Part shown: positions 6,113 to 11,348 of the stretch, piece by piece
How positions within the stretch are numbered: position 1 is the stretch's first letter
Layout of the letters: every line of letters starts with the position of its first letter
Source of the DNA: JBOGGX01 sp050744245
GTDB taxonomy: Bacteria > Actinomycetota > Acidimicrobiia > Acidimicrobiales > JBOGGX01
NCBI GenBank assembly: GCA_050744245.1
Contig: JBOGGX010000063.1
Location: 1 to 11,348, forward strand
Reading direction: 5' to 3'
DNA length: 11,348 nucleotides
The notes under the pieces: model-generated
What the model was told of the DNA's origin: nothing
Databases searched by the model: none
The model's input: the letters and a program-made list of their open reading frames with translations, nothing else
Translations under genes and position numbers: made by a program

Positions 6113-6500
6113 TCAGAGGAACGTGAGATCGACATCCTGACCGGCCAGCACCGCGCCCGCCGTGGTGAAGGTGTCGAACTTGATCGCGAAGCGCTGGGTC
6201 AGGACGCGGATGTCGCAAGGCCGCGTTGGAGCGGGTTGCTCGAGTAGAGGGCGCTGAGCGGGAGTCGAAGCGAGGCGTCGCCCGGCGCGGCCGTTCGGCC
6301 GGTCTGATCGAGCGCGAGGGAAGCGCCGATAGTGGCGGCGAACAGTCCGTTGCTCGCCGGGCGTGCCCGGACCGGCAGATCCCGTTGCGGTGATCCGACG
6401 TCGGCTCCGACGACAACGCCGAACGCCGTCCCGAGCGCCTGCGTCTCTGACTCGGCGTTGGACGGCGATGCCCGGCGGGCCGGGATGGTGGTCGCCCGGC
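6113..6500 (-). pseudogene. Acyl-CoA dehydrogenase C-terminal remnant
   Basis: On the minus strand one frame carries SALYSSNPLQRGL (about 6260-6210). After a one-base slip near 6205 the next frame carries RVLTQRFAIKFDTFTTAGAV and LAGQDVDLTFL, with TGA at 6113-6115. Restoring one missing C gives YSSNPLQRGLRDIRVLTQRF. This resembles the C-terminal helical domain of HsaA-like/type 2 acyl-CoA dehydrogenases, where 'SPLQR.LRD' precedes the last helices. Upstream, from about 6260 to 6500, the same frame stays open (for example AFGVVVGADVGSPQRDLPVR) but is not clearly conserved. The FAD-binding and catalytic parts are absent, as is a start codon. Only the last 60 or so residues are diagnostic, so the left part of the range is uncertain. 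Confidence 0.5.
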
Positions 6501-6618
6501 CGAGGGCGGTCGTCGATTCCCGCAGCGATTCCGCCTCCCGATCTTCACGCGATGAGTTCCCGACTCGGCGACGGTCAGTATGGACACTTCCCCGGGGCGG
6601 TCACGTGAGGAGTCGACG

Positions 6619-6924
6619 GTGGTCAAGTACGTCCAGTTGGGCGATGTGCACACCTTCTATGAGGAGGACGGGCAGGGTGAGCCGTTGGTGCTCCTGCACC
6701 CCGGCGGCGCCGACTCCCGGGTGTTCGAATCCCATGGCGCCGTCTCACCGGATGGGCCCAATGCCTTCCCAGTGCTGAACGCGAAGCTCGACCGCATGCA
6801 CGAGCAGGAGCCCACGCTGACGGTGGCCGATCTGGCCGGCTACCCGGGACCGAGAATCGCCGACGTCACCATCGGCCCCAGCTCTCGACTTCCGGCGCGA
6901 TCGAGTTGTCCGCGTGATTGGTAA
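6619..6924 (+). pseudogene. Alpha/beta hydrolase with catalytic core deleted in frame
   Basis: GTG 6619 has GAGGAG 6 nt upstream. Residues 1-38 (VQLGDVHTFYEEDGQGEPLV, LLHPGGADSRVFES) are the classical start of an alpha/beta hydrolase, with the HPGG oxyanion turn. The chain then jumps at about residue 38 to VSPDGPNAFPVLNAKLDRMH and EEPTLT-like EQEPTLTVADLAGYPGPR, which in relatives lies after the cap region. About 110 residues are missing, including the nucleophile elbow GxSxG. After GYPGPR the family sequence (normally a strand and then the catalytic Asp) is lost and the last 20 residues are unrelated. The product is 101 residues against about 260-280 for the family and cannot be catalytic. 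The 3' break lies close to the end of the integrase fragment on the other strand. Confidence 0.7.
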
Positions 6925-6932
6925 CGCTCCGA

Positions 6933-7325
6933 TCAGCGGGCGACACCGGCGACGAAGGCCGCCACGACGTAGGTCGCGTGCCGGTCCAAGGATTGGCGGG
7001 CCCGGTCATCGCGCATGGTGGTGCGGGGGTCGGCGTGGCTGGCCGCCTCCTGCAAGTCGCGCCGCGCGACCCCGGCGTCGAGGGCTGCGGTGATGAACGA
7101 GTGCCGCAGGCTGTGAGGCGATAGCCGATTGGTGATCCCGGCCCGCCGAGCGAGCCGCTTGACCGTCCGATCGGCGGCGCAGCGGTCCATGCGTCCACCG
7201 TGGGCGCCCAAGAACAGCCGGCCGCTGACCCGCTCCCCGAGATACAGGTCCGGGGCTCGTGAGGTACGGGGTGCCAGGGGCACCACCGCCTGCTTGCCAC
7301 CCTTGCGCACGATCCGCAACGTGCG
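6933..7325 (-). pseudogene. Tyrosine recombinase/integrase, C-terminal catalytic fragment with Tyr-to-Asp change
   Basis: From about 7322 down to TGA 6933-6935 the minus strand encodes TLRIVRKGGKQAVVPLAPRT, SGRLFLGAHGGRMDR, TVKRLARRAGITNRLSPHSL and RHSFITAALDAGV. It ends with ASHADPRTTMRDDRARQSLD and RHATYVVAAFVAGVAR. This is the catalytic half of an actinobacterial XerD-like integrase: HSLRH carries the second Arg, and ASHADPRTT carries the His. Relatives read TTMRYDRAR, where the Tyr is the nucleophile; here it is Asp (codon GAT). The first catalytic Arg ('NGLR..E') is missing with the middle of the protein. Upstream of about 7325 the frame stays open to 7412 but the residues are unrelated. 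The N-terminal half lies at 8518-8718. Confidence 0.8.
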
Positions 7326-7625
7326 GCTCCTCAGTGACCCGACCCCATATGCGGGGTGGGAACCGAGAATCACGCCCTCCGCCGAGCCGGCCAAGCGCCG
7401 GACCAGTATCAAGCGCTCCGGGATGGGCCGAAGTCGAGCGGCCCGAGCCGCTCAAGAACGGGGCTACCACGGGAGCGTTATCGAGTGACTCTGCGGGCTG
7501 GACGGCCGTACCTGCCGCAGCCTCCGGTCACCCGCCACAACAGATCCGGGTGCTGGAGTCCGGCGAGGTGGCCGACCTGCTCGGGAGCCCCAAACCCGCG
7601 GCCGCAAGCGTACGGTGTGGACCAA
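7326..7625. other. 300-bp stretch without a recognisable gene, left part of the segment inside the integrase
   Basis: It lies between the integrase C-terminal fragment and the crotonase start. Several frames are open on both strands but all have shadow-like composition, rich in Arg, Pro and Ser. One plus frame contains IRVLESGEVADLLGSPKPAA, which I cannot place. No inverted repeats matching the right junction (about 8515) were found by eye, and no convincing promoter or ribosome-binding site precedes the crotonase. Confidence 0.4.
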
Positions 7626-8483
7626 GTGCCCGACACGCTCCGAACCGAAACTGATGCTGGCGTCCGATCCATCGTCTTGTCCCGCCCCGATGAGTACAAC
7701 AGCATCACACCGGCCCTGCGCGATGAGCTCGCCGCCGCCATCGACGAGGCGGACGCCGATAGCGACGTTCGCGTGATCCTGCTCCGAGCTGAGGGCCCAG
7801 CGTTCTGCGCCGGCTACGGCCTCGACTGGGCCACGGCAGCCCAAGCAGAAGAAGCGGCTGCGGATCGGGTGTGGGACTCCGCCACTGATCTGCGTGTCCT
7901 CGGACGTTTCGTCGACACGTACTTCAAGCTCTGGTACGCGGCCAAGCCGACCATCGCCGCCGTGCAGGGATGGTGCATCGGCGGAGGTACCGACCTCGTG
8001 CTGTGCGCCGACCTGGTCGTCGCCGGTGAGTCGGCGTCGTTCGGGTACCCGCCATCGCGCGCATGGGGCACGCCGACCACCGCGATGTGGGTGTATCGGA
8101 TGGGACTGGAGCGGGCCAAGCGGTACCTCTTTACTGGTGACGAGATCCCAGCGCAGGACGCGGCCGCGGCCGGCCTGATCCTCGAGACGGTGCCAGACGA
8201 GCGCCTCCAGGAGCACGCGATGGCCCTCGCTCGCCGAGTGGCCCGCGTGCCGACCACCCAGTTGATGATGCTCAAGCTTCTGTGCAACCAAACGGCGGAG
8301 AACATGGGCCTAGGGTCCAGCCGCACTCTCGGCTCTCTCTTCGATGGGATCGCGCGCCACACGCAGGAGGGACTTGACTTCGTCTCGAGAGCGCAGGAAC
8401 TCGGCTTCCGTGAGGCCGTGCGCCAGCGGGACGACCCATTCGGTGATTACGGCTCCGGCCCACGAAGGAAATCGGGCCGCTAG
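7626..8483 (+). CDS. Crotonase/enoyl-CoA hydratase-family protein lacking the canonical catalytic glutamates
   Basis: This is an intact protein of about 285 residues. GTG 7626 (PDTLRTETDAGVRSIVLSRP) is chosen from the family's N-terminus; GTG 7617 is possible. No clear ribosome-binding site is visible. The crotonase fold is evident: RVILLRAEGPAFCAGYGLDW gives the first oxyanion-hole loop, AAKPTIAAVQGWCIGGGTDL the second, then ESASFGYPPSRAWGTPTTAM, a helix with AKRYLFTGDEIPAQDAAAAG and a C-terminal domain ending DDPFGDYG. In true hydratases GGG.E and a second Glu after the FG strand act as acid/base. Here they align with Asp (GGGTD) and Pro (FGYPP), so hydratase activity is doubtful. Another acyl-CoA reaction is possible. 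The gene lies head-on inside a broken integrase gene. Confidence 0.88.
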   Translation: MPDTLRTETDAGVRSIVLSRPDEYNSITPALRDELAAAIDEADADSDVRVILLRAEGPAFCAGYGLDWATAAQAEEAAADRVWDSATDLRVLGRFVDTYFKLWYAAKPTIAAVQGWCIGGGTDLVLCADLVVAGESASFGYPPSRAWGTPTTAMWVYRMGLERAKRYLFTGDEIPAQDAAAAGLILETVPDERLQEHAMALARRVARVPTTQLMMLKLLCNQTAENMGLGSSRTLGSLFDGIARHTQEGLDFVSRAQELGFREAVRQRDDPFGDYGSGPRRKSGR

Positions 8484-8517
8484 TCTCCGTCTGGGCGTGA
8501 GAGATCGATGAGTTCGC

Positions 8518-8718
8518 GGCGAACAACTCCAGGTGGGCGCGGCGGACCGTGAACAGGGCCAGCGACGCCTCCCGGCGCCCGCCGGCGAACAGGCGCAGGT
8601 CGGTGGCGTAGCTGCGACGGGTGCTGGTCGTGTAGCCGGCCAGGAACCCGGCCACGGCAAGCCGCTCGCCGGCGAGCGGCCGGTCTTCGACGACGACAAG
8701 CTGGGTGGTCTCGGACAT
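8518..8718 (-). pseudogene. Tyrosine recombinase/integrase, N-terminal core-binding fragment
   Basis: ATG 8718 is preceded on the minus strand by GAGGAG at a suitable distance. The fragment reads VEDRPLAGERLAVAGFLAGY, TSTRRSYATDLRLFAGGRRE, LALFTVRRAHLELFA. This is the SAM-like, DNA-binding N-terminal domain of tyrosine integrases ('F...Y...T...Y..DL..F..W'); the usual Trp/Cys after LRLFAG is replaced. Homology ends at about residue 67 (8518), after which the frame runs antisense through the crotonase gene. The catalytic half of the same type of protein lies at 6933-7325 on the same strand. About 110 middle residues, including the first catalytic Arg, are missing from the window. Confidence 0.75.
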
Positions 8719-8736
8719 GACAATGCTCCTCGATGA

Positions 8737-8758
8737 CCCGACCCGTCTCGGAGTCGGG
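8737..8758. promoter_or_regulatory. Short inverted repeat upstream of the integrase start
   Basis: CCCGAC (8737-8742) and GTCGGG (8753-8758) are separated by 10 nt, in the region between the divergent integrase fragment and the next plus-strand gene. It could be an operator or a recombinase arm site. Six-base arms are weak evidence in DNA this rich in GC. Confidence 0.2.
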
Positions 8759-8866
8759 AACCGACGATCTGGGCTTCCCCCCGAAGTGTGGAGGCATCGA
8801 CTATGAGGAGTACCGATGCCGCGACACGACGGAAGTAGGACCCGGTGTTCGGTGAGGGAGAGCCAG

Positions 8867-9077
8867 GTGATGCTGCTCGGCGAGCACGCCCCGACGGCGG
8901 CCTACGTCGACGCCATGGTGAACGCCGGGGCGACGGCCGGGCAGATCTACGTCGGCTCTCGGGGGCGGGACAGCTTGATCGGCCGGGGAAGGATCACGGT
9001 GACGGGGGGCGAGCGACCAGCGCGCCTTCAAGGCCGCCATCCGCCAGTTCTCCGACAAGGAGATCAAGCTCGCGTAG
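8867..9077 (+). pseudogene. Small unrecognised protein related to the C-terminal domain of its downstream neighbour; G-run frameshift
   Basis: GAGGGAG (8854-8860) supports GTG 8867 or ATG 8870; an ATG at 8816 with GGAG also exists, but the extra 17 residues look non-coding. The chain reads MLLGEHAPTAAYVDAMVNAG, ATAGQIYVGSRGRDSLIGRG, RITVTG. After a run of six G (about 9002-9009) the frame shifts by one and continues SDQRAFKAAIRQFSDKEIKL to TAG 9075-9077. Removing one G restores about 70 residues. I do not know the family. The sequence aligns almost without gaps to the last part of the next gene: LVDAVAN against YVDAMVN, then HQEGFEWAIAQFS against DQRAFKAAIRQFS. It is therefore probably the C-terminal domain of a truncated tandem paralogue, or a stand-alone version of it. 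Confidence 0.5.
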
Positions 9078-9119
9078 ATGCGGCGGGCGCCGTGGCCCGG
9101 CCGCACGGAAGGGGGGCCA

Positions 9120-10267
9120 ATGTCCGAGTCCATGACCGCTGAGGACGAGGAGCTCGCCGAGTTCAGGGAGGCCCTGGCCCATGGGGTCCGGGATCTCCTC
9201 GCCGGCGGGTACATCCAGGCGGCCATCGACGCAGTGCAGGCCGAGACGACCGCCCTCGAGGCACTCGGCGGGACCTTCGCCGAGTACGGCGACCGCCTCG
9301 ACAACCAGGTCGAGCGGATACGAGATGCCGCCGCCCAGCTCGGCGAGGCGGCCGCGATGGAGCCGGCCGAGGGCACGAGCGAGAGGTGGAGCGCCAACCA
9401 GCTCCTAGTCGATCTGAGCAACCTCCACATCGATGTCGACTCGTCCGTGGCCCGCTCGAGCTTCGCCCGTACCGCGTGCTGGGCGCTCGACGGCCTGGCC
9501 GACATGCACCCGGCCCGGCTGATGGAGCGGATCGGGCCCGCTTTCACCGATGCTCTCGACCGCGAATGGCCGTCTGGGCCAACGCACGGGAGGTCAGCAC
9601 CGGCATCGAGGCGCTCCATGGACTGCCCCTTCCCGACGGCGTCGACGATCGCCTACTGCTCCACGCCAGTGAGCTGGCGGAGATGGAAGGGCACATCACC
9701 GAGGCATGCGGACAGTTGGAAGGCGTGGTCCCCGGCGAGGACGGCGAGGACGACGAGTCGCTCCGGGCCGCCGAGTGGCTCGATTTTCCCACCGATGGCC
9801 TGATTGACGACCTGAGCCAGGGGGACGCAACCGACGCCTCGGCGGACTCGGCTGGACCCGTGCTCGTGTGGGAGGAAATCGACTGGGCTGCGGTGCACGA
9901 CGTCAACCAGCGGGTGTGCAAGGACGCGTCGAGCCGCGATCGGCTCGCCTTCCGGTCGCTGTTTCACCACGTACTCATCGGGCCCGACGTGCACCCCGAG
10001 GACCTCGTGGACGCGGTCGCCAACCATCCCGCCAGCACTTTCGGGACGGTGCGGGACAGGTCCGCCCGGGTGGGCGCGGGCTCGATGGAGATCGAGGACT
10101 GCCCGCCCGACCACCAGGAGGGCTTCGAGTGGGCGATCGCCCAGTTCTCCAAGAAGATCGTCGAGTTCATCGGAAGCGCCGGACGGGTGGTGCAGCCCTG
10201 GCCCGCCATCGCGGTGTACGGGGCGACGGCGGCCGCCGAGATCGACGTCGTGCGCTCGTGGGACTGA
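9120..10267 (+). pseudogene. Large unrecognised protein, about 382 residues after one-base repair
   Basis: ATG 9120 (MSESMTAEDEELAEFREALA) has AAGGGGGG just upstream. The first 149 or so residues are helical and acidic, with a likely coiled coil around DRLDNQVERIRDAAAQLGEA and a segment WALDGLADMHPARLMERIGP. Near 9565 the frame shifts; one added base joins TDALDRE to AVWANAREVSTGIEALHGLP. The second part holds a very acidic linker (EGVVPGEDGEDDESLRAAEW) and a C-terminal domain (LFHHVLIGPDVHPEDLVDAV, CPPDHQEGFEWAIAQFSKKI, GRVVQPWPAIAVYGATAAAE), stopping at TGA 10265-10267. No signal peptide, membrane helix or known motif is visible, so it is probably cytoplasmic. The C-terminal domain recurs in the small gene just upstream. 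Function is unknown, and it may be cargo of the broken integrative element. Confidence 0.6.
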
Positions 10268-10524
10268 CACGGAATCACCTACACATGCTGCCGCAGGTTG
10301 AAGCCGGTGCCGGGAACCGGGGTGCGGTTCGCGACGAATGCGCCGCGCCTCGGCACCCGTCCGACCAGCACCGGCGCCGGCAGACGGGCGCACGTGGCCT
10401 GCCCAGGCGCGCGCTCCTTGGGGCGCGGGTAGGCGTCGTGGGGCTCCTCGGGGCTGCGTTGTCGGAGCGAGCCTCCGGCGCCCTGTTGACAACGCCGGCG
10501 CGATGGCCGCCACGTGGGACGTCA
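10268..10524. other. Region with no recognised gene between the large unknown protein and the TfoX domain
   Basis: The TfoX reading frame stays open on the minus strand but no longer resembles TfoX. A different minus frame ends here with GRVPRRGAFVANRTPVPGTG and FNLRQHV before a TAG near 10280. It looks like a natural protein end, but no start or family could be found. A small hairpin (CCGGT/ACCGG) lies about 45 nt after the plus-strand stop and could help terminate it. Confidence 0.35.
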
Positions 10525-10727
10525 CCCGGTTCGGCGAGCAGTCGACCCCGGTCGGGCTCGGGCAGCTTGATGCCGATCTCGACGCCGAACAGGCCCATGA
10601 ACATGTTGCCGTTGACGAAGGCGCCGAGGTTGCCGAACATCGGCCTGACCTCAACCCCCAGTAGGTCGAGCACGAGGGCGACAAACCGCTGACGGTCGGC
10701 ATCGGTGGGCTTGGGAATCTGCATCAT
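10275..10727 (-). CDS. TfoX/Sxy N-terminal domain protein with unrelated C-terminal extension
   Basis: ATG 10727 overlaps the preceding SRPBCC stop (TGATG). Residues 1-70 (MMQIPKPTDADRQRFVALVL, VEVRPMFGNLGAFVNGNMFM, GLFGVEIGIKLPEPDRGRLL) are a clear TfoX_N-type domain, with the conserved MFG..GAFVNGNMF..LF core. Relatives continue for a further 30-45 residues (usually a 'MGGY' segment and a final helix). Here, after LLAEPGD, about 80 Arg/Ser/Pro-rich residues follow in an accidental frame. The true 3' end is therefore probably deleted or frameshifted at about 10525. TfoX_N proteins are small cytoplasmic proteins of unclear role outside gamma-proteobacterial competence. Pairing with an SRPBCC gene is common in actinobacteria. 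Confidence 0.6.
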   Translation of the reverse strand: MMQIPKPTDADRQRFVALVLDLLGVEVRPMFGNLGAFVNGNMFMGLFGVEIGIKLPEPDRGRLLAEPGDVPRGGHRAGVVNRAPEARSDNAAPRSPTTPTRAPRSARLGRPRAPVCRRRCWSDGCRGAAHSSRTAPRFPAPASTCGSMCR

Positions 10728-11066
10728 CAGTGTGCCTCAGGTCTGTCGTTGTCGGCGTTCCCGGCCACCCGGGCGAGCCGGGGCAGGAAGTGAGCCCACC
10801 CCGGACCGATGGTCGGCAACTGTGCCGGCCGGCAGCCGGCTGTGGCGCAGGGTCACGATGGTGTCGCCGGCGTCGGGCACAAGCGTGATCTCCACCCGGG
10901 TGGCCGGGTGGGATCGGCGGCACGCCATCGGCCTGTTCCCAGCCGAAGCTGAACACGATCCGCTGGTAGGGCACGAGCTCGATGAACTCGCCATGCATGA
11001 CCGGCCCTGAGTCATCGTCACCCGAATGAGGCCGCCGGGACGGGGCTCGAGCTCGGCGGACGCTCC
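10727..11066 (-). pseudogene. AHSA1/SRPBCC protein, N-terminally truncated with three one-base frameshifts
   Basis: Minus-strand pieces in alternating frames rebuild an AHSA1-like protein: RWGASAELEPRPGGLIRVTM; then VMHGEFIELVPYQRIVFSFG and WEQADGVPPIPP; then RVEITLVPDAGDTIVTLRHS and RLPAGTVADHRSG; then WAHFLPRLARVAGNADN, ending TGA at 10727-10729. Frame changes fall near 11000, near 10915 and in a run of G near 10800. About 40 N-terminal residues, including the usual start and the segment before the 'WWG' turn, are missing. The homology begins a few bases from the stop of the YeeE/YedE gene, which points to a deletion. The stop overlaps the TfoX ATG (TGATG), so the two were once translated together. 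It is distinct from the intact SRPBCC protein at 3092-3580. Confidence 0.7.
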
Positions 11067-11070
11067 CCAC

Positions 11071-11348
11071 CTAGGACGCCGACGGCGTCGTCCGGGTCCG
11101 CAGCGCGACCACCACCCGCGGCATGCCGGCGACGCCGGCGAGGGTGGCGTCGTCTCCCGGCTCGAGGACCGGGTTGCCGGGTAGGTCGAGGTGGCGGACC
11201 GCCAGCTCGCCCCCGGCCAGGCCGGCCAGGCCGACGGCGGCGCCGAGCATGCCCGATCCCAGCTTGTAGAACAGGCCGGAGGCGCACGATCGGGCCACCA
11301 CCATTCCGACGCCGATCAGCAGCCCACCGGTCAGGTTCGGGATCGGGT
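11071..11348 (-). CDS. YeeE/YedE-family sulfur-compound transporter, C-terminal part (runs off the window)
   Basis: The frame is open from the right edge to TAG 11071-11073, giving 91 residues plus the stop. It begins NLTGGLLIGVGMVVARSCAS, followed by GLFYKLGSGMLGAAVGLAGL and AGGELAVRHLDLPGNPVLEP. The pattern 'GG.L.G.GM..A..C.SG....LG.G.L.A....AGL..G' is that of the inner-membrane YeeE/YedE channel family, which takes up thiosulfate or related sulfur species. The Cys in RSCASG corresponds to a conserved pore cysteine. After the last membrane segment comes a short cytoplasmic or periplasmic tail ending TTPSAS. The N-terminal part is outside the window. The SRPBCC remnant follows immediately on the same strand. 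Confidence 0.65.
   Translation of the reverse strand, partial: PIPNLTGGLLIGVGMVVARSCASGLFYKLGSGMLGAAVGLAGLAGGELAVRHLDLPGNPVLEPGDDATLAGVAGMPRVVVALRTRTTPSAS

Noticed and set aside
7320..8520. Terminal inverted repeats or target duplication around the crotonase segment
   Set aside because: Junction sequences near 7325 and 8517 were compared by eye in both orientations and show no convincing match.
1..11348. CRISPR array, tRNA or rRNA genes
   Set aside because: No regularly spaced direct repeats, tRNA-like cloverleaf with CCA-region features or rRNA core motifs were seen.

Overview
This is a GC-rich window (clearly above 65% by eye) with many GTG starts, GC-rich third codon positions and gene families typical of soil or freshwater Actinomycetota. 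These include two ECF sigma factors with SnoaL-like tails, paired SRPBCC/ArsR genes, a DinB-type TIGR03086 protein and an actinobacterial tyrosine integrase. The exact taxon cannot be read from the window.

Layout. 1-1323 holds remnants on the minus strand: an unrecognised fragment at the edge, a degenerate peptide-ABC substrate-binding protein and a one-base-frameshifted SnoaL/NTF2-like gene. 1484-2500 is an intact SnoaL-tailed ECF sigma factor, divergent from the NTF2-like gene. 2562-4173 is a tightly overlapping plus-strand operon: a WYL/ArsR chimera, an intact SRPBCC gene and a twice-frameshifted DinB-like gene. 4178-4772 (minus) is an NAD(P)-binding oxidoreductase that lacks its Rossmann glycine loop. 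4913-6027 (plus) is a SigI/ECF41-type sigma factor with an overlapping 54-residue membrane protein, closed by a strong hairpin. 6113-6924 holds an acyl-CoA dehydrogenase remnant and an alpha/beta hydrolase with an internal deletion. 6933-8718 contains two pieces of one tyrosine integrase separated by an oppositely oriented crotonase gene. 8867-10267 holds two adjacent unrecognised genes that share a C-terminal domain. 10275-11348 (minus) is a TfoX-like gene, a broken SRPBCC gene and the end of a YeeE/YedE transporter.

The best supported regulatory system is the sigma/oxidoreductase pair. The 140-bp divergent intergenic region has two back-to-back copies of TGTCACA-N16-CGTC, the motif I recall for ECF41 sigma factors. 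One copy faces the sigma gene and the other faces the oxidoreductase, so autoregulation plus one enzymatic target is the natural reading. The enzyme now appears broken.

The other theme is damage. At least ten one-base frameshifts, several deletions that join recognisable protein halves, and a split integrase lie within 11 kb, among intact sigma, SRPBCC and crotonase genes. This is either a real gene graveyard around a dead integrative element or the mark of an error-prone or chimeric assembly. Read mapping would separate the two. All family assignments come from reading the translations; no database search was run.
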